Shown: positions 7,687 to 15,244 of the stretch, piece after piece
Layout of the letters: the number at the start of each line of letters is the position of its first letter
How positions within the stretch are numbered: position 1 is the stretch's first letter
Origin: Methanolobus sp. UBA474
GTDB taxonomy: Archaea; Halobacteriota; Methanosarcinia; Methanosarcinales; Methanosarcinaceae
Assembly (NCBI GenBank): GCA_002501695.1
Contig: DANZ01000049.1
Location: 1 to 24,705, forward strand
Reading direction: 5' to 3'
DNA length: 24,705 nucleotides
Translations under genes and position numbers: made by a program
Notes under the pieces: generated by a model
Database searches by the model: none
Told to the model about the DNA's origin: nothing
What the model saw: only the letters and a program-made list of their open reading frames with translations

Positions 7687-8454
7687 TTATTTCGGCTTGT
7701 TCTGGAGAGCCTTTGACATGGCTGCGATCTCTCCCATCTGAATGGAATTTGCCACAACTATCATGTTCTTCTCCCTTGCGATCTCTGCGAGCGTCTGCAG
7801 CTCTCTCAGCTTGATGGTGACAGGGACCTCCTCGTAAACACGGGCCGCCTCCATCATCTTCTGGGCCGCAATGAACTCACCGTCAGCAAGGATGATACGG
7901 GCACGTTTCTCACGCTCTGCCTCTGCCTGCTTTGCGATAGCTCGCAGCATTGTATCATCAATGCTTACATCCCTGAGGGTCACGGCCGTTACCTTGATAC
8001 CCCATGGATCTGTTGCGACGTCAAGTGATTCCTGTATGTTCAGGTTGATCTCATCCCTCTTGGACAGGACATCATCCAGGTCGATCTGGCCTATGATATC
8101 ACGAAGGGTGGTCTGTGAAAGGGTCGAGGTCGCATACTTGTAGTTCTCAACTTCATTTACAGCCCTTGAAGGATCGACAACCTTGTAATACACAACAGCG
8201 TCAACTGCGACAGTAACGTTGTCCCTGGTGATGACAGCCTGTTTGGGGACATCTATGGTAACGACACGCAGGTCTACTTTCACCACAGTATCTATAACGG
8301 GGATTATGAAGAACAGGCCCGGGCCTTTCACACCGCTCAGCCTTCCAAGACGGAAAATAACGACACGTTCGTATTCCTTGACGATCTGTATCGCCCTGGA
8401 GAGGATAAAGATCACAAAGATAGCTGCTATAATCGTAATTTGCTCTAATACCAT
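7687..8454 (-). CDS. Stomatin/slipin-like SPFH (band 7) protein
   Basis: The 255-residue protein has an N-terminal membrane helix at about 5-20 and then the SPFH/band 7 domain: QIVKEYERVVIFRLGR (23-38), GPGLFFIIPVIDTV (44-57) and VPKQAVITRDNVTVAVDAVV (69-88). The predicted coiled-coil arm includes KQAEAEREKRARIILADGE near 165-185. Such proteins form membrane-bound rings that organise lipid and protein microdomains. The short C-terminal tail (GEIAAMSKALQNKPK) is where partner proteases of this type usually cut. It is the first gene of a two-gene operon with the NfeD protease gene. A Shine-Dalgarno-like CAGGAG lies before the ATG. Confidence 0.95.
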   Translation of the reverse strand: MVLEQITIIAAIFVIFILSRAIQIVKEYERVVIFRLGRLSGVKGPGLFFIIPVIDTVVKVDLRVVTIDVPKQAVITRDNVTVAVDAVVYYKVVDPSRAVNEVENYKYATSTLSQTTLRDIIGQIDLDDVLSKRDEINLNIQESLDVATDPWGIKVTAVTLRDVSIDDTMLRAIAKQAEAEREKRARIILADGEFIAAQKMMEAARVYEEVPVTIKLRELQTLAEIAREKNMIVVANSIQMGEIAAMSKALQNKPK

Positions 8455-8834
8455 TTTATCGATGCTCCTGATGGATCAAAAAAGAATTATCATTAAGGAT
8501 AATAGATAAAAAGACCCCGTGCATTAAAAAGACATCGCTTACATTTTACTATAGTCTGGAACGGATCAATAGGAGATGGGCCTGAAGCCTTGTTTGAGGG
8601 GAATGTACACGAAAGCATAATAGCCGGTCGTTATTTGGATAATAACCTTCAGACCCGATAAACAGTATTCTCATTTATCGTTTATTAATTTGATTGATTT
8701 TGGCGTTAACAATTCCAAACGGTCAAAAGAAAAAACACAATGCGATAACTCATAAAGTAGTAAAGTGCAGATAAAGGAAGTGAAACCTGAAGCAAAGACA
8801 TAAATCATATATATGCCTTTTAGGATTTGATACA
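8455..8834. other. 380-bp intergenic gap with two short inverted repeats
   Basis: I see no credible gene here; the only longer frame is an antisense one overlapping the next gene. The left side should hold the stomatin promoter on the minus strand (T-rich TTTTTATCTATTATCC near 8497-8514) and the right side the promoter of the gene at 8835. Between them are a 7-bp inverted repeat CGATAAA/TTTATCG at 8656-8662 and 8674-8680, and a 6-bp one GTTATT/AATAAC at 8630-8635 and 8641-8646. A small untranslated RNA is possible but nothing identifies one. Confidence 0.5.
8802..8815 (+). promoter_or_regulatory. TATA box of the DHH phosphoesterase gene (leaderless)
   Basis: AAATCATATATATG is centred about 27 nt before the ATG at 8835. 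Archaeal transcription usually starts 24-28 nt after the TATA centre, so the transcript would begin at or within a few bases of the start codon. Confidence 0.6.
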
Positions 8835-10958
8835 ATGAGCGAAAAATGTCAGGAGTGCGGCGGAAAAGGATACAATGTCGTCGGCTCAAAGAAATGCCCC
8901 GATTGCAAGGGAGCAGGAAAGCCCAGATCCGTTGATCTGACAAAGCTTTCAGAGAAAGACATGGAGAATTTTCTCAGGAACGGATCCAGTTGCAGCAAAT
9001 GCAGCGGGACCGGAGAGATAGAGTTGACAGAGCAATGCACTGCATGTTCCGGAAGAGGTGCTTTTTACAAGTGCGGGATATGCGGGGCTGCTATCGAAGG
9101 GTTGTACAACGGCGAAGAGGTCTGCCCTTCATGTGCCAAAAAACAGATCGTCTATAAACTGGATGATTCCTGCAATATAGAAGAGCTGGAAGTGGGCAAA
9201 TATTACCACTCTGTCGTCAGGAACATTGCAGATTTCGGGGTATTCGTAGACCTGAACGCCAATATGAGAGGACTTATCCATTCAAGCAATATGAAGGAAG
9301 AGCTTAAAGTTGGCGAAGATGTGATTGTAACTGTCAAAGAGATCAAGCCCAAAGGAAAAATGGACCTTGTGCCACGTAAGCTCAAAGAGTACCAGACAGT
9401 GGAGCTTGAAAAGGACCTTCCCACAAAGCTTGCATCAGAGATGCAGAAGCTTGTCGGGACCAGCGTGAGGGTGGAAGGAGAGATAATACAGGTCAAACAA
9501 ACAGCCGGCCCGACCATATTCACCATAGCCGACGAGAGTGGCCAGATATCCGCAGCTGCGTTCGAGAGCGCAGGCGAGAGGGCATATCCACATATCAATA
9601 CTGATATGATAGTGTCCGGGACAGGCGATATCACCTCCCGCGGGGACAGTGTGCAGCTGGAGATCAAGAGCCTCAAGAAAGTGAGCGGGCCAAAAGAAGG
9701 AGAGATACGCAGGCGTATCGAGGCCGCTCTTGACAGAAGGGCAGAACCGCATGATATCCAGTTCATGGTAGAGAGTGAGATACTTGAGAAACTAAGGCCT
9801 TCCATGCGCCACGTTGCAAAAGAGATACGCAAGGCAATAATCACTTCCGTACCCATATTGCTTCGCCATCATGCTGATGCTGACGGAATGACTGCGGCCC
9901 TCGCCATTGAAAAAGCGATCATTCCCCTGATAAAGGAAGTGAACGGCCAGGATGGTGAATATTACTTCTATAAGAGGGCGCCTTCAAAGGCACCGTTCTA
10001 TGAGATGACCGATGTTGTGCGGGATATCAGCTTCGCGCTTGAGGACACGGCGCGCCACGGACAGAAGATGCCCCTTGTCGTCAGTGTTGACAACGGCTCT
10101 TCGATAGAGAACATAGCTGCAATGAGGCAGGCCAGTGTGTACGGCATAAGGATGATAGTCGTCGACCATCATCACCCTGACAAGGAAGTTGATGAGTTCC
10201 TGATAGCGCACGTCAACCCTGCACATGTGGGCGGGGACTTCGGCATAACAGCCGGGATGCTCTGCACTGAAGTGGCACGCATGATCAACAAGAACGTGGA
10301 GAACGACATAAGGCATCTGCCTGCTGTTGCTGCTCTCGGTGACCGTTCGGAAGCTCCTGAAGCGAAGGGATACATCCAGATGGTATCCGATGAGTACAGC
10401 CTGCAGGACCTGAAGGATATGGCCCTTGCACTCGACTTTGAAGCATACTGGCTGAAGTTCAACAATGGCAAAGGTATTATTGACGATATTCTCGATTTTG
10501 GAGATAAAAAAGTACACAGGAACCTTGTGAAGGTGCTTTGCGAGCAGGCCAACGAGATGATAGAAGAGCAGATGGATGTATGCATGTCCCATGTCAAAAC
10601 ACAGACACTCCCCAACGGGGCGTTACTTAATGTCCTTGACGTGGAGAACTATGCCCACACATTCACCTTCCCGCCACCGGGAAAGACATCCGGGGAAGTG
10701 CACGATCGCCTGTGCCGTAAGTTTGAAGGAAAGCCGCTCATCACCCTGGGCTACGGACCGGACTTTGCGGTCATAAGGTCAAAAGGGGTCAAGATGAACA
10801 TCCCGCGCATGGTAAGGGAACTCCATGAAGAGATCAAGGGCGGAGGCGTGAACGGGGGAGGGCATCTCGTGGTTGGCAGCATCAAGTTCGTAGAAGGGAT
10901 GCGCACCGAAGTCCTTTCAAAACTGGCTGAGAAAATAGGTGCTGTAGAAGTAGGATGA
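8835..10958 (+). CDS. DHH-family phosphoesterase (RecJ-like) with DnaJ-type zinc fingers, S1 and OB domains
   Basis: This 707-residue protein has five recognisable modules. Residues 5-28 and 53-75 hold CxxCxGxG-type zinc fingers as in DnaJ (CQECGGKG, CPDCKGAG, CSKCSGTG, CTACSGRG), with another CxxC pair at 80-100. An S1 RNA-binding domain spans about 119-180 (GKYYHSVVRNIADFGVFVDL). An OB-fold spans about 207-283 (VRVEGEIIQVKQTAGPTIFT). The DHH catalytic domain follows, with RHHADADG (344-351), SVDNGSS (417-423) and VVDHHHPD (442-449); the DHHA1 end carries GGGVNGGGHLVVGS (669-682). All DHH metal-binding motifs look intact, so it should be an active manganese-dependent nuclease or phosphodiesterase. 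RecJ-like archaeal relatives degrade single-stranded DNA or RNA; the zinc fingers and S1 domain favour RNA or structured nucleic acid, which is inference. It lies alone between divergent and convergent neighbours. Confidence 0.9.
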   Translation: MSEKCQECGGKGYNVVGSKKCPDCKGAGKPRSVDLTKLSEKDMENFLRNGSSCSKCSGTGEIELTEQCTACSGRGAFYKCGICGAAIEGLYNGEEVCPSCAKKQIVYKLDDSCNIEELEVGKYYHSVVRNIADFGVFVDLNANMRGLIHSSNMKEELKVGEDVIVTVKEIKPKGKMDLVPRKLKEYQTVELEKDLPTKLASEMQKLVGTSVRVEGEIIQVKQTAGPTIFTIADESGQISAAAFESAGERAYPHINTDMIVSGTGDITSRGDSVQLEIKSLKKVSGPKEGEIRRRIEAALDRRAEPHDIQFMVESEILEKLRPSMRHVAKEIRKAIITSVPILLRHHADADGMTAALAIEKAIIPLIKEVNGQDGEYYFYKRAPSKAPFYEMTDVVRDISFALEDTARHGQKMPLVVSVDNGSSIENIAAMRQASVYGIRMIVVDHHHPDKEVDEFLIAHVNPAHVGGDFGITAGMLCTEVARMINKNVENDIRHLPAVAALGDRSEAPEAKGYIQMVSDEYSLQDLKDMALALDFEAYWLKFNNGKGIIDDILDFGDKKVHRNLVKVLCEQANEMIEEQMDVCMSHVKTQTLPNGALLNVLDVENYAHTFTFPPPGKTSGEVHDRLCRKFEGKPLITLGYGPDFAVIRSKGVKMNIPRMVRELHEEIKGGGVNGGGHLVVGSIKFVEGMRTEVLSKLAEKIGAVEVG

Positions 10959-10996
10959 TACTTCTACACAATCCTTTATTATTTTTCTGATCCGGA

Positions 10997-11608
10997 TCAG
11001 TCTACGCGCACAATGCGCACGAGAGAGCTTACCGGGACCTCTGAAATGGTTTCGGAGCCGCTTTTATCTACAAGCACTGCGATAGCTATGGGCTTTGCAC
11101 CGGCGCTGCGAAGATGCGCCACAACATCGCTTACCGTACTCCCGCTTGTAATGACATCGTCTACAACGACACATCTTTTGCCCTTGATGCTTGCAAAGTT
11201 CCTGCTGAAGGCACCCCTCACCTGCGAATCATCGCTCTGCTCGTTGTACGAATGATAGACCGAAAGCTCCAGTCCGAGCTCATCGGCCATGAGACTTGCA
11301 AGAGGAACCCCGCTCAGGCCTATGCCCACGATCACATCTGCCTCCGCATCCGCCTGTTCCAGTGTCTCGACCACCATATCACAGAGGGCTATACCGATAT
11401 GCCGGAGCCGGAAGGCACTTTTACCTATACCGCTCCAGTTAACCGAGATATCTTTGGGAGCAGGGGAAGCTTCCTCTTTCTTTGAACGCGTCAAAAGCCA
11501 GGTCACCGTATCCCTGGAAACATTGAGTTCGTCTGCTATCTGCCTTGTAACAAGCCCGTTGGCCTGCAACTCCACAGCCTTCTGGATCAATTTGTCAATA
11601 TTCTTCAT
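10997..11608 (-). CDS. gfcR: GfcR-type transcriptional regulator: HTH plus phosphoribosyltransferase-like domain
   Basis: From the ATG at 11608 the product is 203 residues. I chose this over the ATG at 11662 because the earlier one overlaps a TATA-like box and adds residues unlike the family. Residues 16-42 form a helix-turn-helix (LVTRQIADELNVSRDTVTWLL). The rest is a type I PRTase fold with the PRPP loop VVVDDVITSGST (147-158) and GIGLSGVPLASL (95-106). These proteins were once called orotate phosphoribosyltransferase-like. Haloarchaeal GfcR uses the PRTase domain as a sensor and controls sugar catabolism; in methanogens the target is unknown. The gene follows nob1 on the same strand and has its own TATA box at the nob1 end. 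Confidence 0.88.
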   Translation of the reverse strand: MKNIDKLIQKAVELQANGLVTRQIADELNVSRDTVTWLLTRSKKEEASPAPKDISVNWSGIGKSAFRLRHIGIALCDMVVETLEQADAEADVIVGIGLSGVPLASLMADELGLELSVYHSYNEQSDDSQVRGAFSRNFASIKGKRCVVVDDVITSGSTVSDVVAHLRSAGAKPIAIAVLVDKSGSETISEVPVSSLVRIVRVD

Positions 11609-11662
11609 GTGAACCCCGCTATTATGGATAAGATTCATTGCTTCCTTATGTATGTAAGACAT

Positions 11663-11672
11663 GTTATATTTT
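11663..11672 (-). promoter_or_regulatory. TATA box of the gfcR-like gene at the 3' end of nob1
   Basis: The minus strand reads AAAATATAAC here, overlapping the nob1 stop codon. It would start transcription near 11642 and leave a leader of about 30 nt before the ATG at 11608, which supports that start. Confidence 0.5.
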
Positions 11673-12140
11673 TCTTTTACGCTTCTTTTTCAGATCAGAA
11701 CCGCACACAGGGCAGATATCCCCTGCCGGAAAGCGCCTGCGGCATCCGAAACACTCTTTTTCCCACTCAAGCACATCCCGTATCTTTTTTTGTACCACGG
11801 GCATGAACCTGATGCCAAGCACACTGGCAGTGTTCTGCACAGCATAGTCATCGGTCAGGAGGACAGCTTCATCCCCATACTCAAGGGCCTTTGCGAGTAC
11901 GTCAATATCCGTTGCTGATAACTCCTCAGAGTCCCTGGTGCTCCCTGCAGCATCCATTACCTTCTGTCTCCAGACAGGGTCCGCAGACTCCACCCTTGCA
12001 CCGCCTTCACATGCCAGCTCGAACCTCATGGAAGCCTCATGGCTCCTGAGCTCTCCCACCACGGCACTGACAGTGACCAGTCTGGAGGGGTCGATGTCCT
12101 TTCCCATAATAAATACTGCTGAATCGGCGATATAGATCAT
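11664..12140 (-). CDS. nob1: Nob1-like PIN-domain endonuclease with zinc ribbon (rRNA maturation)
   Basis: The 158-residue protein begins with the PIN-domain motif MIYIADSAVF, giving the first metal-binding Asp6. Glu30 (SAVVGELRSHE), Asp78/Asp80 (LSATDIDVLA) and Asp97/Asp98 (LLTDDYA) complete the acidic active site. A zinc ribbon follows with Cys130, Cys133, Cys143 and Cys146 (CFGC and CPVC), and a basic tail KKKRKRKI. This is the architecture of Nob1, which cuts the 3' end of 16S rRNA during small-subunit maturation. Length is normal for archaeal Nob1. It is divergent from the KaiC-like gene at 12243 and upstream of gfcR. A box GAGTTAATC about 26 nt upstream of the ATG could give a leaderless transcript. 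Confidence 0.93.
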   Translation of the reverse strand: MIYIADSAVFIMGKDIDPSRLVTVSAVVGELRSHEASMRFELACEGGARVESADPVWRQKVMDAAGSTRDSEELSATDIDVLAKALEYGDEAVLLTDDYAVQNTASVLGIRFMPVVQKKIRDVLEWEKECFGCRRRFPAGDICPVCGSDLKKKRKRKI

Positions 12141-12205
12141 TGTCCAGTATAGAGATTCTGCACTGATTAACTCTTTGGGTGCCCGGAAAGAATTTCTGTA
12201 CAGGA

Positions 12206-12218
12206 GATATAAATAAAT
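12206..12218 (+). promoter_or_regulatory. TATA box of the KaiC-like ATPase gene
   Basis: GATATAAATAAAT is centred about 31 nt before the ATG at 12243. The transcript would have a leader of only a few bases. The 102-bp divergent spacer to nob1 also holds an 8-bp palindrome CTGTACAG just upstream of this box. Confidence 0.5.
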
Positions 12219-12242
12219 AGAATAGTATAATTATATAAACAC

Positions 12243-12983
12243 ATGACGGATCTAAAGAGATACTCCACGGGAATACCAAACCTGGATAAAAGGTTACAGG
12301 GAGGCTATCCTGAGGGGGAAGCAGTGCTCATAACAGGGGAGCCCGGTACAGGCAAAACCATATTCGGAATACAGTTCCTCAATAGTGCATGCCTCAGCGG
12401 CAAGAAGTGCGTAATGATCGCGACAGAGGAAACACCTGAAAAGATCATGGTCCATGCAAAGCTACTGGGATTCGACCTCGAGTCTCATATTGCAGACAAA
12501 AAGCTCTCAATAATGCATTTACTGGAAATGAGGGCTGCAGATCCAGGAGCTCACGCCGGGGAAGCGCAGCCTTTTACGATCCATATGGATGATCTCAACA
12601 ACTTCTCACATCTGATAGCAGACGACATTGAAGTTGTGGTCATCGACAATATGGGCACGTGCTCTATCGGCATGGAGCTTCGGACCTTCAGAGACAAGCT
12701 GGAAACACTCCTGTACCTGCTATCAAAGCAAAGAAGGACATCCATTATAATAATGGACGAAACAGCACATGAGTACACTCACAGGATCGCAGAATATTCC
12801 ACTTACGGGACAATAAGGCTCCTGGTCAAGGAAAACCCCTATACGGGGAAGATGGAGCGTTTCATGTACATTCCAAAGATGAGAGGGACTAAATTGCTAC
12901 TGGACCCTATAAACTATGACATAACCGAGGAAGGCATTACACTGCTGGCATCCCAGGGTAAAAAAGATAAACCTAACTGCTGA
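12243..12983 (+). CDS. Single-domain KaiC/RadA-like (RAD55 family) ATPase
   Basis: The 246-residue protein is a RecA-superfamily ATPase of the archaeal KaiC-like type. It opens with the family start YSTGIPNLDKRLQGGYPEG, then Walker A GEPGTGKT (32-39), a catalytic Glu pair in ATEETPEKI (60-68), and Walker B VVVIDN (131-136). It has one ATPase domain; true clock KaiC has two, and RadA has an N-terminal helix-hairpin-helix domain that is missing here. Such stand-alone proteins are common in methanogens and are suspected signalling or chaperone-like ATPases, but few have been assigned roles. The nadE gene starts 30 bp downstream on the same strand; whether they work together is unknown. Confidence 0.88.
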   Translation: MTDLKRYSTGIPNLDKRLQGGYPEGEAVLITGEPGTGKTIFGIQFLNSACLSGKKCVMIATEETPEKIMVHAKLLGFDLESHIADKKLSIMHLLEMRAADPGAHAGEAQPFTIHMDDLNNFSHLIADDIEVVVIDNMGTCSIGMELRTFRDKLETLLYLLSKQRRTSIIIMDETAHEYTHRIAEYSTYGTIRLLVKENPYTGKMERFMYIPKMRGTKLLLDPINYDITEEGITLLASQGKKDKPNC

Positions 12984-13013
12984 TAGTCCCTTAAAGTATC
13001 CGGTACTGATAAT

Positions 13014-13811
13014 ATGGACATCAATAGATCTAAAGATATAATAGTGGAGTTTATCAGGGAAAATGTAAGGGAAGCAGGATGTAAGGGTGCTGTTGTAGGG
13101 ATCAGCGGAGGTATCGATTCTGCACTGACAGCATATCTCTGCGTTGAAGCACTGGGGAAGGAAAACGTACTGGGCATCCATCTTCCGGAATTCAGCCTCA
13201 CGCCTGCAGAAGATGTCCTTGACGCTACGGAAGTGGCGGACCGCCTCGGCATAGAGTTCAGGACAATAGACATATCAGGCCCCCTGAAAGCTTTCCTTGA
13301 GGCCGTGCCAGACAGCGGGCAGGCCCTGCACCATGCGAACGGCAACCTGAAGGCAAGGATACGCATGTCGATACTGTACTACTATGCGAATACAAGGAAC
13401 ATGATGGTCGTCGGCACAGGCAACAAGACAGAACTCCTGCTGGGTTATTTCACGAAGTATGGTGATGGCGGGGTCGACATTGAGCCCATAGGTGACCTTT
13501 ACAAGACCGAGGTAAGGGCAATGTCAGAGCTTGCCGGAGTTCCCCGGGCGATCATTGACAAGGCGCCTTCAGCAGGTTTGTGGGCCGGACAGACAGATGA
13601 GGGTGAACTTGGCATCACCTACGACGTTGTGGACAGGTTCCTTGCAATGCTGCTGGAAGGAGAAAAGCCGCAGGTTGCCCAGAATACACTGTGCATGACA
13701 CCGGAGCAGCGGGATTCGGTACTTGCACGTGTCGGTGCCAATATCCATAAAAGAAAAGCCCCCCCTCTGCCAGAGCTGGATTCACTGAGGAGACCATATA
13801 TTACGGTATGA
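13014..13811 (+). CDS. nadE: NH3-dependent NAD+ synthetase
   Basis: The 265-residue enzyme adenylates nicotinic acid adenine dinucleotide and amidates it with ammonia to make NAD+, the last step of NAD synthesis. The ATP-pyrophosphatase loop is SGGIDS (31-36). Downstream blocks typical of NadE are GNKTELLLGYFTKYGDGGVD, PIGDLYKTEVR and DKAPSAGLWAGQTDEGELG. No glutaminase domain is attached, so free ammonia or a separate amidotransferase must supply nitrogen. Length is standard for the archaeal form. No Shine-Dalgarno is evident before the ATG. Its stop codon ends at the base next to the end of tiaS on the opposite strand. Confidence 0.96.
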   Translation: MDINRSKDIIVEFIRENVREAGCKGAVVGISGGIDSALTAYLCVEALGKENVLGIHLPEFSLTPAEDVLDATEVADRLGIEFRTIDISGPLKAFLEAVPDSGQALHHANGNLKARIRMSILYYYANTRNMMVVGTGNKTELLLGYFTKYGDGGVDIEPIGDLYKTEVRAMSELAGVPRAIIDKAPSAGLWAGQTDEGELGITYDVVDRFLAMLLEGEKPQVAQNTLCMTPEQRDSVLARVGANIHKRKAPPLPELDSLRRPYITV

Positions 13812-15116
13812 TCATCTGCCGGGGAAAAGAGAGGCCTCCGAATGCTCAAACCTTATCAGGGGCTTGGCAAGATGCCGCCGGGCACACGGGGGAACCTCGT
13901 AGAACCCGGTCATTATGTTCCTCTCCAGCATTATATGCTCGGCCTCAGAGGCTGCAGTCGCACATTTCCTGCACCTGTAACCCTGGCCGAGGCCTGCGGA
14001 CTTCATTCGTTTCCCACACGACGGGCAGATAGGATTATTTATTTCGAACACGGGAGCAAGGGATAAGATCCGGATCTTCTCTATATTAAGAGTGTTTTCC
14101 ATTACACTGCCATACACAATGACCCTGTCCCCGGATACAAGCCTGCGGATAACTTCCCTGAAGTTCTTGGTGGGCTCAAAGGCTGCGCAATCTATTGTTT
14201 TCCCGGTGTCGTCCTTCAATACGAAAACAGAGTGTCCGCCCCTGAACGTATGCGCCGGGGCTGCTACGGTCCCCTCCAGGATATAGGAATGCATTTCCCG
14301 CACTTCGTCAACGTTCTTTGCTGGCAGAAGATGCATATCTGTTCCCTGGTTCGTTCTGTAAATGCATGAGCGTTCAAATTCCTCCGAGCGGACCATCCCT
14401 GCAGCTTTTTCCACGGCGGACCTGGTATTTCCCCTGATGCCGTACAGTACAGGGTCCGGGGATCTTGGCACACAGACAACCAGTTCGTTGAACCTGTCGA
14501 CGGAGTCCCATGTTTCAGGATACGTGTTCAGGTCTGCCTCAAAGAGCGAGCCACTATCCACAAGGCGCTTGGTTCCGCATACAGCGCTCTTCCTGTAGGT
14601 AAGGAATTCGTATGTGTGCTCCCATTCCTTGTCAAGCATAGCGCCGCAGGCTGCGAGAGCACCGATAAGACCGCGTCCGTTCTTGAAAGCCCTGAATGTA
14701 AGCCCCAGCTCCTCTGCAAGCGACTTTGCCTCGTCTATGGTTATGACATCTTTTACAGCTCTCATGAAAAAGGCTGCCAGCAAGGGTTTCGCTTTTACGG
14801 AATCATCCTCCGTGATGAATACCACGCCGGGATTGGTGTTCTCACACTCCATCCGGGCAAGTGAGGAGACCCTTGAGACCACATGCTCGATGGCTTTTTC
14901 GGGTGCATTGAACGTAAAGCACAGCGCTATTGAAGCGTTCCCTCGGGTCTTGTAGGGAATCGTAGGATTCAGGCGGACAAGCAGGGGATCACACACAGGA
15001 CTGCCAAAAGCACAGAGCTCATCCATCAGCAGGGCTCCCAGATATGTCGTGCACATCCCTTCCCGGGAATCAGTATCATCTATTCCGATAATCATTCTTT
15101 TACAGGCTGCATTCAT
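13812..15116 (-). CDS. tiaS: tRNA(Ile2) 2-agmatinylcytidine synthetase TiaS
   Basis: The 434-residue enzyme attaches agmatine to cytidine-34 of the CAU anticodon of tRNA(Ile2), so archaea can read AUA as isoleucine. The N-terminus MIIGIDDTDSREGMCTTYLG (from residue 8) is diagnostic, with the nearby Thr and Asp residues that bind and split ATP. Later come RGLIGALAACG (148-158), an OB-fold at about 280-350 (EGTVAAPAHTFRGGHSVFVL) and a zinc ribbon with Cys364, Cys367, Cys382 and Cys385. An ATG at 15095 fits the family start better in sequence, but the ATG at 15116 lies about 30 nt from a possible TATA box on the minus strand, so either is possible. It ends immediately against nadE. Confidence 0.95.
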   Translation of the reverse strand: MNAACKRMIIGIDDTDSREGMCTTYLGALLMDELCAFGSPVCDPLLVRLNPTIPYKTRGNASIALCFTFNAPEKAIEHVVSRVSSLARMECENTNPGVVFITEDDSVKAKPLLAAFFMRAVKDVITIDEAKSLAEELGLTFRAFKNGRGLIGALAACGAMLDKEWEHTYEFLTYRKSAVCGTKRLVDSGSLFEADLNTYPETWDSVDRFNELVVCVPRSPDPVLYGIRGNTRSAVEKAAGMVRSEEFERSCIYRTNQGTDMHLLPAKNVDEVREMHSYILEGTVAAPAHTFRGGHSVFVLKDDTGKTIDCAAFEPTKNFREVIRRLVSGDRVIVYGSVMENTLNIEKIRILSLAPVFEINNPICPSCGKRMKSAGLGQGYRCRKCATAASEAEHIMLERNIMTGFYEVPPCARRHLAKPLIRFEHSEASLFPGR

Positions 15117-15208
15117 CGAACCGATACCCCATACTCATGCCTATGATTAAACTATTCCGCATGATGTTGCATTTTACACTATCGTCCCTGCGTTACCGCA
15201 CAAAGATA

Positions 15209-15219
15209 CATATATATAG
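15209..15219 (+). promoter_or_regulatory. TATA box of the HTH regulator gene (leaderless)
   Basis: CATATATATAG is centred about 31 nt before the ATG at 15245, so the transcript would start within a few bases of the start codon. Confidence 0.6.
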
Positions 15220-15244
15220 GCATGCAAACAAAGACTAATCCGTA

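Noticed and set aside
8671..8943. Minus-strand frame of 90 residues in the 380-bp gap
   Set aside because: It overlaps the start of the zinc-finger coding region, has no family match, and lies over a promoter.
9203..9856. Minus-strand frame of 217 residues inside the DHH phosphoesterase gene
   Set aside because: Ser/Thr/Ile-rich shadow of a strong gene; no motif.
11609..11662. Earlier start for the gfcR-like gene at 11662
   Set aside because: It would place the start codon inside the likely TATA box and adds residues unlike the family.
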